The notes: a model not told the origin generated them from the letters alone. A stretch of DNA of 64,000 bases from Heterobasidion occidentale (GCA_039111635.1 JBCAQO010000014.1:2790001-2854000); one strand, 5' to 3'. Counted from the first letter of the stretch, positions 1-11,962 are shown. Made by a program: numbers and translations.

Positions 1-2662
1 ATGCCTTGCGGAAGCGGTCGTCGCCCGACGAGCGCCCCGAGAACGGCGTGCGCCCCGACGGCGACCCGGCCGAGTCGGGCGGCTGCTGGCGGAGCAGGTT
101 GAGCTGCAGCGGGTAGTACTCCTCCTCGGAGCGGTCCACGCGCCTATTCGAGGCCGACGACGAGCTCGCGCGCTGCGCGGGCGCCGCCGGCTTGGCCTCC
201 TCGACCGAGCGCAGCGTGGGCGAGAACCCGTTCGACGCCGACGCCGGGGCGGGCGCGTACTGCTCCTGCTCCTGCTTGGTCGCCCTGCGGATGAACACCG
301 CGCGGCCGATCTCGGTGACCGCGGCCGAGACGTGACTCGCGGCGGCATCGAGGAGGCTGACGGGCGACAGGCCGGAGCTGGTCGCGTGCGTCTTGGAGGC
401 TGCGACGAGGTTGCCGAGGGTCGCCTCGGCGCGCTCGCGCAGCGCGTGGAGCAGGTCGAGGTCGGCCTCGGGGGCGCGGTCCCGCCGCGGGCGGCGCTCG
501 TACGCGCGCACGTCGTCGACGATGGCGGAGACCGCGTTCACGACGGCCTTCATGGGCGTGAGGACGCGCGTCGGGGCGTTGGACCGCCCGGCGGAGAGGA
601 GGTTGTCGATCGCGGTCAAAAAGGCGGTGACGTGGATGTCGGGGATGCCGCCGTCCTGCGACATGGGCAGCTGCTCGTCGAACTTGGGCGTCTGCAGGAA
701 TATCTGCGAGGTGGCTGTGTGGAACGCGGTCAGCCCGACGCTCGTGCACGAGGACGAGAGACAAGAGCGTACCTTTGAGGCTCCGGAGCTCGGTCTTGGC
801 CTGCTCGTATTTGCGCTTGTAGTCCTTGAGCTGGATGTCCATGTCGCGGATGACGACGAGGTCCGAGTCTTTCGAGGTCATCAGCTCGTCGTTGCGCCGC
901 GAGAGGTCGGAGACCTCCGCGAGGAGGCCCTCCATATCGGAGCGCAGCTGGTCCATGATCTCGGGGTTAGCGCCGCCGAGGCCGCCCGCGCGCTCGTCCT
1001 CGAGCCGCTCGCAGCGCTCGCGCAGAATCTGCAGCTCGTCCTCGTCCTCGCGCGCGCGGCGCGCCTCGCGCTCCCGCGTGCGCTCATGGTCCTCCCGCGC
1101 GTCGGCGAGCTCCTTTTGCATCGCGAGCATCGCGGCGCTCTGCTCCTCTGCGCGCTGCGCGAAGGGGGGGTGAGCACGCGACAACGGCAGGACACGCACG
1201 ACGGACGACTCACCCGCCTGAGCTCGCCGAGCTCGGCCTCGAGCTGCTGGACGCGCTCGTCGCTCTCCGTCCTGCGGCGCTCCCTCTCGCCCGCGCCCTC
1301 GACCTCGCGCTCGAGGCCGGCGATGCGGCTCTGCATCGTCGCGATCTTGAACTCGTAGTCGCGGCGGATCTTCTCGTGCTCCTCGCCCGCGCCGACGCTC
1401 GCGCGGCCGTTCTTGAGCGAGCGGTCGGACGCGACCGACGCGCGCCCGAACGACATCTTGTCGTAGTAGTCGTCGCCGCCGCTGCGCCCGCCCGCGTCCT
1501 AGTCGACACTGCCGAGGCGGCGGGTGAGCGCGCTGAGGCCGCCCTCCATCTCGTCCGGGTCGGGCTCCTCGCCGGCGGTGCTGCCGCTCTCGCGCGCGTC
1601 GCGGCCGTAGGGGACCTCGATGTCCTCCTCGGCGATGGTGCTCTTGTTGGGGATGATCATCTGGCTCTTGGCGGTCGCGCTCTGGGCGTTGGTGGTGCTG
1701 GTCGAGTCGCTCGCGCTGGCTGCGCTCGGGCGGCGGCCGGCGGGGTCCTGGCGCAGGTCTTCAGAGGGCCGTCGGCGCGAGGACAGGGGGAAGGGCGCGT
1801 CGTCGCCTACGCCGCCGTAGGGATCTTCGCTGCGGCGGTTAGAGGAGCCAAAATCGTCTTCGCTGGGACGGCGGCGTGTGCCAGTGCTGCCGGGGCGATC
1901 GCGGTCGTCTGAAGTGCGGGTGAGGCGGGGTTGGGGGGCGGGTGGGGCCCTTTGAGCGGGGGGACGTGGGGAAGTCGGGATGGGTAGTCGTCGTAGGTGG
2001 AGCCGGGGGAGTAGTTGGGTGGATTCTCTGCCTGACGTTGGAGTGAGCGCGGGAAGCAGGAGTGGGAAGCGGACGGAGGCGGAACAGACCTCTTCCTTGA
2101 ACTCTGGGTATCGCCGCGCGAGCTCGTAGTAGACATCGCTGGAGAGATCCTTGAAGCGAGAGGTGGGTAAGGTGGCGAGCTTTTGGCGGGCTTGGTTGCG
2201 CTTCGGGTGAAAGTCGTCGCGGACGGGGAGAAAGGGAACTGCGAGAGGGCGTGAGAGGGAGGGTGAGAGGGTGAAAAGAGATAAGATTACTGTCGTTGGT
2301 GTCCGCGTTGTTCTTGCGGCGGACGAGCTCGTCATATACGTCGGTGGAGAGCTCCTGGAACTGCTGGCGGGTGAGGCGGGTGAGCTTCTGACGGGCGGTC
2401 GAGCGGGAGTTTGCGGGCTCTGCGAGAAGAGTCTAGCGCGGACGTCGAGTGCGATGAAGAGAAGAGAGAGTGTGATACCTTTGGCGAGGTAGGAGGCGAG
2501 GTAGCGGTTCAGCTCCTCGAAGTGGGTGCGTGCGATGAGGCGGGGGTCGAGCGGCGCAGCGTCCTTGATGGGCCGGTACGACTCTGTGCGGTAGTTGGAG
2601 ATGCCCGAGTAGGTGGTGTTGGTGGGGGACGCTGATCTTCCCGACGTGAGAGAACGCTTCAT
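1..2662 (-). CDS. spa2: Spa2-like polarisome scaffold protein (3' end outside window)
   Basis: The N-terminus at 2662 (MKRSLTSGRS) is followed by two Spa2-homology/GIT repeats spread over exons at about 2530-2090, with the signatures ARTHFEELNRYLASYLAK and SSDVYYELARRYPEF. A Ser/Pro/Asp-rich linker follows (about 2000-1500), then a long Arg/Glu coiled coil (about 1456-800). The C-terminal helical region (about 720-50) contains KFDEQLPMSQDGGIPDIHV and THATSSGLSPVSLLDAAA, as in fungal Spa2 proteins. Spa2 organises the polarisome at hyphal tips, binding formin, Pea2-type partners and MAPK components. The gene runs off the left edge. An in-frame TAG interrupts the frame at 1499-1501 (see findings). 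A degraded partial copy lies at 8341-8632. Family assignment is strong; exact intron ends were not all resolved. Confidence 0.85.
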
Positions 2663-3799
2663 GGCTGGAGGGGATGTGGGAGAGGTGTTCGGAGGAGAGG
2701 AGGAAGGGTTGTTCGTCGTCGCGGGCGTCGTCGAGCGCGCCGCATGCGCATTGCAATCTTCCCACGCCCTCGGCATTTGCCGTCCCAGGCCCCGATTTCA
2801 TTCATTCATTCATTCACGCCGACCGATTGGTCTGTCCTCACCGGCCTCGCCACCGACCTCGTCACTGCCGTGAAATTTCCCAGAGCATCTTTTATCGCAA
2901 GCAATTGTTGCTCATCTGTTGATGGGATATACATGCATACTGCGGGCCTCCTCCGATAGGCAGGCCACAACTCGCCGTTGACGTTCGCGCAGTCGATGAG
3001 TCTGAAAGTATGGAGGCGGGGATCTCCTCAACATGTCTCCTTTGAACACTCGTACTGCGGTCCTCGAAGAGCAAACAATATTTGCTGACCTAACCTACAG
3101 AAATGACTTGATTCAAGAGCTGGTGCTTTGAATTGGATATCATTTTGTGCGTAGCCTCATTCCAAAAGTAGCAAATTCGAATGATAATATGTTGAATTCG
3201 ATGCAATTTGGAATAAGCAGACAACAACAATGAGAACCAGACGAACAGTAAGGAACATAAGCACGACAGCGTCAGAGTAGAGTCCCCTTCCCCAGAAACC
3301 CAAATGCCACAAGAAACGGCGGGATAAAAATAAAAGATAAGATAAACATGCGGTCACATCCATCGTCTTCGAATTTGCATGACTGCGTCGATAACTCTTC
3401 CCGGTTTGCGGTCCATCCACGTGGTGCGGCCGACAAACCAACAGACAAGCTCCACGGCGCGACTATTGAGGAGGCTCGGAAGTAGTTAGAGCGGGTGGAA
3501 TGCACTACTCCTGGCCCACGAAGCGCGTGAGCGCCATGGCGCGCGCCGCATGCGCTTCCCACGACAGAAGCTCGTTCAAGGTGCAGGCTTTGAGTGGCAT
3601 CGGTGCCCGATGCTCGCCAGCGGTCCTGTCGCGAGGCAGACTCGTACAAAGACTCTGTGGGTCAAAAGGCGCGCCGGCGCAGACGCGTGTCGAGAGGCTC
3701 CTGTGGGCTCCCCGATTAGCTTCCCCCGCGCCGGGAACGCGCCGCCGGCGGATCCGTAGGGTAAGATATGGCCGGGATGCGTCGTGCCCATGGGCGGCA
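2663..3799. other. Intergenic, no gene recognised
   Basis: This lies upstream of the Spa2 gene and downstream of the minus-strand gene at 3800-4409. It contains only short, unrelated open frames on both strands and a moderately AT-rich core (about 3060-3360). I see no RNA gene or repeat here. Confidence 0.5.
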
Positions 3800-4409
3800 T
3801 CATATCGTGCTGTTGGCCAGCTGCAGGCACATGAACGCGAGGGATCTGCCGCCGGCGATGCGGAGCTTGGGGAGACGCGGAGGGGGGGAGGACTCCGAGT
3901 CGGAGGAGGGCGCAGAGTCGGGGGCGCCGAGGTCGGACGCGGGGGAGGGGGGCGACACCTTGCAGAGCGTCGGCAGAGGGGTGGACGGGCGCTTCTTGAG
4001 CGCGCGGCGCTCTTCTGCGGTCGTCTGCGTGTACGCGAAGCGTACGCTACGCTTGTGAGCCTTGGGTCGACGTTGAGGGCCGGCGGCGGCGCGGGGGAGG
4101 GAGCTGGGGGAAGGGCTGGTCGATGAGCGGGGCGTGCTGAAGGCCGCGGTCAGGCCGTGCTCGCCGCTCCATCGCGAGGGGTGTAGCATGGGCGGCGGGG
4201 AGGATGGCACGAACGTGGGGACTACGTCGGTGCACGAGCCCCACGGCGCGTCGTTGAACGCGGCGGACGAGTACTCGTAGTTTGCGTACGAGTGCTGCTC
4301 CTGCCACAAGGTGTTAGCGACGGAACGCACGGCGAAGGAGACAGACGGCGGTGGGCGCACCTGGCATGCATAGTGTGCAGGCGTCGAGAAGAGCTTGGAA
4401 TCCGGACAT
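3800..4409 (-). CDS. Small hypothetical protein, Ser/Pro-rich
   Basis: The open frame on the minus strand (about 4307 to the stop at 3800) reads EQHSYANYEYSSAAFNDAPW and ends SLAFMCLQLANSTI. Its Ser/Pro-rich, then basic (KRSVRFAYTQTTAEERRALK), then acidic Ser/Glu composition looks like a real fungal protein. A likely intron ends just before it, with the sequence TTGTGGCAG followed by GAGCAG. A candidate upstream ATG lies at 4409 (MSGFQALLDA), but splicing there at the obvious donor does not keep the frame, so the start is unresolved. I recognise no domain and assign no function. The alternative is that only the 3' exon is real and the gene begins elsewhere. Confidence 0.45.
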
Positions 4410-5116
4410 TGTGATGAGTATATGGAGAAGTGGGAGACGTTGGGCGGTGGTCGGTGTTGCAAAGATGGGTATACTGGGAGAAGAGAGCCCTGGGTTGAGG
4501 CAGGGTATTTATGGGCTTTGGAGGAGGTCAAAGCTCGCGGCCGTGACGTAAGAGCCACGGGTGGCTCGTTTGGTGCTTGGACAAGAAGCCCCCCCGGGTG
4601 GTGCTGTGGACAAAGGCGGACCCTGAATTGGCGTTGTGCAGGTGGCCCACGGCGGCTGTGACATGGCAATCGGTCTGACGGGGCCAGAACCAGGAAGTTG
4701 AAAATTACACCAGATCATGAAGAAAACAAGGGATGGAAGGTCGAGCTGGACGATCTGTTACGGACGTCGCCTGCTGAGGAGGCCTGCCGCCAAAACGAAC
4801 GACTCCGGCAAACGCCGAGCTCAACTTGAAGCGGCGCGTCTCGTGATTGCGCGTGTTGCAACTAAAGCAGCCTTGGGACAGCTCCTCAGACAAGTCGTAG
4901 GCTATATTCTGAAAGTTGGTATGTCGTAGATCTGTGCGCATCTTGGGATATATCCCCGCTAACCCTTCAATCGCAATTCTTCAACACATGAAATAAATCT
5001 CTCAGAATAATATATATGCCACTGATATTCCACCAAAATGAATCGTTAGCACCATGGTCCGTTATGCGCGTCTTCGATACCACCACGCTATCATTCCTCC
5101 ATCTCCTCTCCATCAC
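4410..5116. other. Intergenic, no gene recognised
   Basis: This stretch lies between the 5' side of the small hypothetical gene and the 3' end of the metallopeptidase gene. No convincing coding frame, RNA gene or repeat was seen. Confidence 0.5.
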
Positions 5117-8025
5117 TCATATACTCGTCGAAATTCTCGTCTTTGTCTTCGTCTTCGTCTTCGTCCCCTGTCCCTCTCCGTTCTCTCCTGCCCGAGTCAC
5201 AGCCGACCCACCATCAGTATTTCGCAGCGCAGCCATTTCGTACGCTTCCTTGGGGAGCTCAGCGCCTGCGGGTATGGTTAGGATCCCAAATTCGAGAGTA
5301 GGACAATATCCGTTATCGTGCTACAGACTAGATGAGCGACCAAGCAAACAAAATGCAGTCAAGAGCGTACCTGATGTTTTCCTATATGCGACGAAGCGGG
5401 AAAAATAGGTCAGTCTCATCGTCTGGCTACCTTGACTTCGCACCAGTTCTTACCATAAAATCCAACTGCAAAGACAAATCAGTTGAAGGAACAGAAAGAC
5501 GCAAGAGGACGACTCACTGATCTTTTCTCCCTCATCTGGCCTCAGCTCCTCCATCCCCTTCGGGACTGCACCAGCAACCTCTCCCTTGACAAATTTCACC
5601 TCGTTCACGAACCCATACTCACCCGCGCGTATTTTCAAGCTTTTGATTGTCTCATCCTTACCGATGTCCAGCCATGTCGTACCCCCGCCGAGTTGCTTCG
5701 AGCCGCCGTGGGCATCTGTCTTCGCACCCATGATCTCGCGCGTGCCGTCCTCGTAGTGCACGTACACCCCGTCGAACCACGCGCCCCTCTGGATCTGCAG
5801 CCTCTTCGCGCGAATGACTGCACGTGCGCGGTCAACGGCCATCCTGTGAACGATCAGAACAATGAGCGCACCTTGGCCCTTTTCGCCGAGCTTCGTGAGC
5901 AGCACCGCCATCGCCATACTCCCCAGCTGCCCTCAGGGCCCCCGCTCATCACGCTCTTCTTCTTCACCACATAATCGCACCCGGGGAGCGTCACGAGTGC
6001 CTCGCTTGTGTACTCCCAGAAGTCCTCGATCGTCTTCTGCGCGCCATCGCCAGCCGTGATCGTCAAGCCTATCTTCACGGGTGTCTCCTTGTCTTCCCCC
6101 TTCGCATCGACTGTCTCATCAAACTCCTTGTGCACCTCGTCCAGCTTCAGCACGAAATCCAGCAGCCCCCTGGCCCGCATGTCCTCTTCCCGTACGAGTC
6201 GCCCGTTCCGCATCCATGTCACCAGAGCGATCCCATGCTCGCTCTTGATAACCACGCGGTCCCTCAATGGCTGCGTCGAGATCGCTGCCTTGGTGCTGGT
6301 GCGCGGCTTATCCCCTGGGAGCGCGAACAAGGGGTGAATCGCGAGGTGAAGCATATCGGCGAGGTGCCAATGGTTTGAAGTCTTCGCAGGCACGGAAAGG
6401 CGTCCAGGAGTTTTCAGGCGCGCAGAATAGCTCTCTGCGTGCACGGGTGAGTAAGATACATGCCTGCCGATATCGACTGAACTCACCTTTGGCAACGAAG
6501 CTCCTGTTCCACTCGACATAGCCACGGCTCATGATTCCTAGCATCACACATTTAGCATGCACCGTATCGCGATCTATGGATGCAGCAGCTGACCTGAAGA
6601 CTGATGTGGCAACCCGAACGCATGCCCGACTTCATGCAGCGCCGCACCTTGTCCTATACAGCACGCCTCCCAATATGTCCCGCACTCGCCTTCGCACTCA
6701 CATTAGTTTGGGGATGCCTGCTGGCCCAAGGGTGAGCTCACCATTGTCGTTCCCAACACCACTGCGCACTGTCACGCGGGTCGCATCGAGCAAGCAGGGC
6801 ACGATCTCCTCTACGAAGCGTGGCCATGCCCAGTGCGTGTGGCTTCCAAACATCCTGTTGGGTGTCACAAATGAGAGGATGGGCTTGAGGCTCCGTCGAT
6901 TTGACACCGCACACTCACCCAAGGTGCACCTTGCCATGCTCTCCGCCTGTCCCGCCGAGAGCTGCGTGGCCGGTAATCAGGTCGTGGGCAGGATCGTAAC
7001 TACGTTGTTTGATCAAAGTCAAGCGACAGAACACCTCGTGCACAAGAATTGGTTACGCACTGTGAATCGAGGATCAGCCCTGCTATAACAGGACCTTCAC
7101 TCTCGCCTTTGAACACCTGGAAGGGACCCGCATACTGCCCGATTGCCTGATGGAAGTAGTTGTACAGCCCGTCTACGCGCAGGGTCAGTCGTGGCAGACA
7201 TCGCGAACGTAACGGTCTACCTTTGTTGCCCGCTCTCGGATTCTGCTGTGCCAGGTTCGAGTTGCGAATTTGTGTGGTTGTGCATTGGGACTTGACGACG
7301 TGCACTTTCGCGGTCACGCGCCAGGTGGGCTCTTCGTCTGCGATGCTGAGTGTGTCCTGGGCCCATTCTTCTTCGAGACGGAAGCTGTCCGTTGACGATC
7401 AGAATCCACGATCAACATTGTAAAGGCGCTCAACGCGATCAAAGTGAATCGCGCAGAGACTGACCTGCGGCGACCAAAGCCGTTCTTGCACATCTCCTCG
7501 GCGGTGTATGCTTGACACATATAAGCCCACCTAGAAACAAGCATCATTCAGCGATTCAGGTTGAGGGTGGATGGATACTGACATCCGCATCTTCTTGATA
7601 GCGGCGGCGAGGTCTCGGTGAGAAGGGCTGGCAGCCTTGTCGGGAGGACAGTCCATCCACTGGGGGCTGTCCTTCGCGACCATGATCGCTAGATGCAAGG
7701 GAGCAACATGAAGCAGAGGAAGATAGGATACATTCGAGACAACGAGCGTAGCGCCGGCGTTGCCATTCAAGGTGAAAGATATGGTCTGAGGACCAGGCTG
7801 CAGATGCACGAGGGCCTTCCACGCGCCTGTCTCAGGCGAGATCGGGAACGTCTGAGATGGGAAGGACGGGGTGTCTACGGTGATGTACGGCGACGCGCTT
7901 TCTTTCAGCTTGTCGAGCGAGGAGATGGAGCCTGTGACGAGGACGAAACGCTGGTGGATGAGGTCGTCGTCGGCGAGATTGTCGAGGACAGGGAAAGACA
8001 TGAGGGGTTTTGAGGATGGAGACAT
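5117..8025 (-). CDS. Zincin metallopeptidase with C-terminal jacalin-like lectin domain (YIL108W/Metallopep family)
   Basis: The start is ATG at 8025 (MSPSSKPLMSFPVLDN); a second Met at 8001 is possible. The N-terminal beta-rich part is followed by the conserved WAYMCQAYTAEEM and YNYFHQAIGQY stretches. The zinc site reads AALHEVGHAFGLPHQ, with HEVGH at 6622-6636 (minus strand), then GIMSRGYVEWNRSF, which matches the putative peptidase family of yeast YIL108W. The C-terminus is a jacalin-type lectin fold (GAWFDGVYVHYEDGT; DAHGGSKQLGGGTTW; EKIIGFYG; LEFGILTIPAGAELP). The 3' end needs an 11 bp exon (GAAAACATCAG), after which the frame runs to a TGA at 5117-5119 with a Lys/Thr-rich tail coded by a TCTTCG microsatellite. 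I infer a probable cytosolic glycan-linked protease; the substrate is unknown. Confidence 0.82.
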
Positions 8026-8340
8026 GCTGTTGTGGAATGGTTTTATAGGTGGGAGGAGGAGTCACGTCGCATGTGGTCGGGAAGCAGAAACCGGAAGGGA
8101 GACTTGGACGCGACGCGTCTACGGCACGTGGTCTCATTTAATCCATCGAAGGAGTCATCTTGCTCATGTACGCGTTTAGACAGAAGCTCATCACAGTCTT
8201 CGCTTGTTCCTAACGCAAATGAGTCCCAACGCCAACGGGACCGACTACCATGTTGCTGGTCCAGACTTTCTAGTCATTCTTCGGGAGATTACCGCATACA
8301 TCCTTGTCACCGCGCCAGCACGCAGTCCGTCCCGGACGAG
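8026..8340. other. Intergenic, promoter side of the metallopeptidase
   Basis: This short spacer lies between the metallopeptidase start and the plus-strand Spa2 fragment. No separate gene was seen. Confidence 0.4.
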
Positions 8341-8632
8341 GTGCAAGGCCGCCTCAACGCGCTCATTTGTCGCCTCGGCAGCGTCGACGAGGATGCTCAG
8401 CCCCAGTCATGACTCCTTCGACAAGATGTTGCATGTGTGGGCATCTGCCGCGCCTATTCGCTCTCTCAAGAAAGGTCGGCCGAGCGTCGGTGCGGGCCAG
8501 GAGTGCGAGAAGATGCGCTACAGCAACGGTTTCAAGGCCGCGACCATGCAGAGCAACATTGCCGGCCTTAAGAGCAAGGTCGAGCGCATGGCCGAGCAGA
8601 AGCGCCGCTGGACAGAGCGCATCGAGGACTGA
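8341..8632 (+). pseudogene. Degraded partial copy of the Spa2-like gene
   Basis: On the plus strand, translated pieces follow the coiled-coil entry of the Spa2 gene at 1-2662: RLGSVDEDAQ, then after one frame change DKMLHV, SLKKGRPSVGAG, AATMQSNIAGLKSKVERM and ends ERIED. The intact gene has RLGSVD, DKMSFG, SLKNGRASVGAG, IATMQSRIAGLEREVEG. The copy covers only about 95 codons, has a frameshift near 8408 and lacks both ends, so it cannot make a Spa2 protein. It is useful because it keeps GAG where the large gene has an in-frame TAG. Confidence 0.8.
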
Positions 8633-8671
8633 TATTAGGTTATATCTGAAACAGCCAAGCCACACGCACGG

Positions 8672-9824
8672 TCAGTTGTAATCTTCTGAGATGTCTCCAC
8701 CGAGTAAGTTCACAATTAGACACCAGCGGAGATGTTCCCGCAGAAATCTGCCGTTCGGACCGATGCACGTAGACCCTGAACGATTCAATAGATTTGAGCC
8801 TTACTTGAAACCCCCGAGGTCTTTGAAGACCATGACACGATAACTGTCCTTCACGGCCAATAGTGATTATGTGGGTTCGGAAGCAAGAACGCGTTAGAAT
8901 ACGTACGTCAACATGTACCCCGAACGCATTGTCAAGGAAGAGAGGGATAAGGCCTGGCTGCATCGCGATTGCATTCGAGTCGGTGATGTAGGGCGTAAAA
9001 TCGTAATCGTCCGGCAAAAGGGTATCGAGATACTATGTTCAAGCTCAATAAGATCCGGAATGTCTTATATATGTAAGGAGAAGTACAGGACCTTGAACGA
9101 CCACAGAGGAGGAAGGATCTACGACACGTCTAACGTCCCCTCCTCTGTCGATCCCGTAAATAAGCACTGTTTGTCTCTTCCCATGACAGAGTCTTTGATT
9201 GACTCCGTCATAGCAGTCTGGGGTCCGGATGATCATGAGCTTGGAAGAGGAGCAAAAAGACTGGTCGGCGCATCACCTTTTTGATGGCTTCATCTGGAAT
9301 GTATTCACTAGCACAATTGTCCTCTTCCAGAAAAGAGTACTTCCATGATTTGCGATTGAACGATACAAGGCGCTCGGGGGTATCGGCAGTTTCTAGTACC
9401 AGTATACCTGGTAAAATAGAGAACTGACGTTCGTGCTAGTTGGTGAACATACCATACCACCCATAATCACCGGCAGGCAACGTTGTCGAGTCAAGAGGCG
9501 ATATCGCAGGACCTGTTGGCTTCACGTCGTAGTCCAAGATCATTCGGGGCGACTTGCTGAGCTCGACAGGGCGAAGTTCATGATTTCGGGTTAGGTAGCC
9601 AGTGAGACGTATCCATCGATGCAGACTTTTGAATGATGCTTGTGTCAGTTTCTGATTGATGCCTAGTATTCGACGTTCCGATTAGTCCGCGACTTTAATC
9701 TTCGAAACCCACCGACGAAAAGATGAAGTTTGAAGCCATGTGGGTGGAAGATGAAGGTATCGCGGTTGAACGCGACTGACCTTTTCGATAGCAGACGAAC
9801 AGTTTGAGGAGAGGCGAAACTCAT
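8672..9824 (-). pseudogene. HNH_2-family protein, copy A, with two premature stops
   Basis: The gene model runs from ATG 9824 (MSFASPQTVRLLSKRSVAFN) with introns at the same places as the paralogue at 15398-16704. It reads GINQKLTQASFKSLHRWIRL, PAGDYGWYG, then KYSFLEEDN, and the HNH-like core GRDKQCLFTGSTEEG. A TAG at 9119-9121 replaces the Trp codon of LDVSW in the paralogue. A second stop follows the next exon (VFKDLGGFK then TAA), and the C-terminal part ends early at GGDISEDYN. Point substitutions, not only indels, are involved, so this copy looks genuinely dead. It sits next to the Spa2 fragment and diverges from the lipase gene. Confidence 0.78.
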
Positions 9825-10445
9825 CGATCTGATTGCTCCGTGAAGATGGAGCTTGGGGTGATTAAAACTGAGACGCCGATTTTGTCATATCGTGACATCA
9901 GTACTATATAACAAGAATCGGGTTTCAACGCGTGATCTTTCGGCTAACGCAGCCAGCTTGGTTCGAGTGAAGACAGCCTCGTTTGTGACCTGCAAGCGGT
10001 GCATTGTGAGGAACAGAATGATATATTACATGCAGTGGTGCGCGGCTCGTATCTTTCCAAGACATGATGCAGTCCAGATGCATATGAGCTCGATGGAGAG
10101 ATGTGGTCCTGCACATGGCTGTACCGAGCTTGGCCGATGAAAGAACGTATCGTGCCTGTCAGAAGAATAAGGATAGCCGTTGTACAGAAAGGAGCGCATG
10201 TCTGGAGAGAGCAGACGGTGAGCAACATGGGGACGGAAGTCATCAGTGTGGTTGATGCATATCGCCACCTTGGAGGAAGCGATGCAAGAAAGAGGAAGAG
10301 TGTTTGCTGCGGTCCCAGTGGGGTGTGTGGTCGGTCGACGAAGACGGTGTCGCTCCTGTGCTATGGATGTGAGCGTCGGCGAAACACGTGCACGCACCGC
10401 CGTCTCCACCGCCGTCTCGTCCGCCACGGCTGGAGACGACTGACC
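9825..10445. promoter_or_regulatory. Divergent intergenic region between HNH-like copy A and the lipase
   Basis: About 620 bp separate two outward-facing starts (9824 minus, 10446 plus). The open frames seen on both strands here are short or antisense to the lipase. I could not assign a TATA box with confidence. Confidence 0.4.
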
Positions 10446-11962
10446 ATGCCCCGCGTCCCCTTCGTCGGCCGCTTGACGTCCCACGAATACGTCGCCACTC
10501 TCTTTGGGTTCCTGCTCGTCACCCTCGAGGGCGTCCTCCACGTTATCATCTTCTTCCTCCCAAAGCCCGTCATCCGCTGGTTCTACAACCGCTCCCGCTT
10601 CCTCTTCCACCGCTTCGTCGGCGCCCCCGCCCCCGCTCAGACACCCGCCGCTTCGCAGACCACGTCCGCAAGGCCGAAGATTTCGAGGAGCTCTGCAAGC
10701 TGTTTGGCTATGTTCACGAAGAGCACCTCGTCCTCACGACCGACGGCTACCTCCTCGGCATCCATCGCCTTCCCGCGAAGAGGGGCGAGCCAGGCCCTCC
10801 ACCCGGCACGTCCACCGGAAAGCCCGTCGTCTACCTCCACCACGGTCTCCTCATGAACAGCGAAGTCTGGCTCTGCTTGACCTCCGAGGACCGCGTCCTC
10901 CCCTTCGTCCTCGTCGAGCAGGGCTTCGACGTCTGGCTCGGCAACAACCGCGGCAACAAGTACTCGAAAAAGTCCATCCACCACAACCCCAACTCCAACA
11001 AGTTCTGGGACTTCAGCATCGACGACTTTGCCTGGCACGACATCCCCGACTCGATTGAGTACATCCTCCAGACCACCCGCGCCCGCAGCCTCAGCTATGT
11101 CGGCTTCAGCCAGGGCAGCGCACAGGCCTTTGGCGCGCTCAGCATCCACCCGCAACTCAATAACAAGATCAACGTCTTCATTGCCCTCGCTCCTGCCATG
11201 AGCCCCGCCGGCCTGGCCGCCCCTCTCGTGGACGGCTTGATGAAAGCATCGTTTGTCATTTCCTCTGCTCTCCTGTCCGTGTGGTTATTTACGAGTGCAC
11301 AGCCCGGCCCTTCTCTTCCTCATCTTCGGCCGCAAAGCGATTCTCTCCTCTGCGGTCATGTGGCAGAGCATCCTGTATCCGCCCATCTTCTCCCGCCTGA
11401 TCGACGCGTCTCTCACGTTCCTCTTCAACTGGCGCTCGCTGAACATCACCTCGACGCAGAAGCTCGCCGCGTACGCGCACCTGTACTCGTTCGCGTCCAC
11501 CAAGTCCGTCGTGCACTGGTTCCAGATCATGCGCAACGCGCGCTTCCTCATGTACGATGACGACGTGTACGCGCCCGCGTTCAGGCCAAGGCCTCCATCA
11601 CCGGCTACCGGCCTGCCAAGTTCCCCACGCGGAACATCGCGACGCCCATCGTGCTCATGTACGGCGATCAGGACAGCCTCGTGGACATCGACAAGATGTG
11701 CGGGGAGCTGCCGCGCGACGGGGTCGACGTGAGGCGGTTGCGCGGGTACGAGCATCTGGACATCTTGTGGGGCGACAACGTGCACGTCGACGTCATCCCG
11801 CAGGTGCTCGAGGTGCTGAAGAAGCACTGCGAGACGCCGGAGAAGGTGGGGTCGCTGAAGGAGGGCGTCAACGGGAACGGACGGCTGAAGGTTTGGCTGG
11901 GCGAGAGCGGGGTGTGTGGGCCAGAGACGACGTCGGGGTATGCGACGTCGACGGACGTGTAG
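10446..11962 (+). CDS. Lipase / steryl ester hydrolase, alpha/beta hydrolase (TGL1/YEH type)
   Basis: The N-terminus (MPRVPFVGRLTSHEYVATLF) leads into a hydrophobic membrane segment (FGFLLVTLEGVLHVIIFFL), typical of membrane-anchored steryl ester hydrolases on lipid droplets or ER. The acid-lipase core follows: FGYVHEEHLVLTTDGYLLG, the oxyanion loop VVYLHHGLL, DVWLGNNRGN, the nucleophile elbow GFSQGSA, the acid MYGDQDSLV and the His in GYEHLDILWG. An intron at about 11251-11302 joins MKAS to PALLFLIFG. Two one-base frame changes are needed, near 10621-10640 (GC run between RFVG and RRFADHV) and near 11583 (before AKASITGYRP). Neither fits a normal intron. With all catalytic residues present, they may be assembly indels. 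The substrates are expected to be sterol esters or triacylglycerol. Confidence 0.8.

Noticed and set aside
1499..1620. Intron removing the Spa2 TAG
   Set aside because: The acceptor CGACTAG exists, but the nearest donor candidate (GAG|GTCCCC) would delete the conserved EMEGGLSALTRRLGS block; no good donor is closer.
10026..10610. 194-codon minus-strand frame (acidic start MEEEAGAVVEPADD)
   Set aside because: It is antisense to the lipase N-terminus, whose plus-strand reading has a membrane segment and family motifs.
10569..10640. Intron explaining the lipase frame change near 10630
   Set aside because: The possible donor/acceptor pair gives a 72 bp intron, a multiple of three, which would not change the frame and would remove the conserved WFYNRSR segment.
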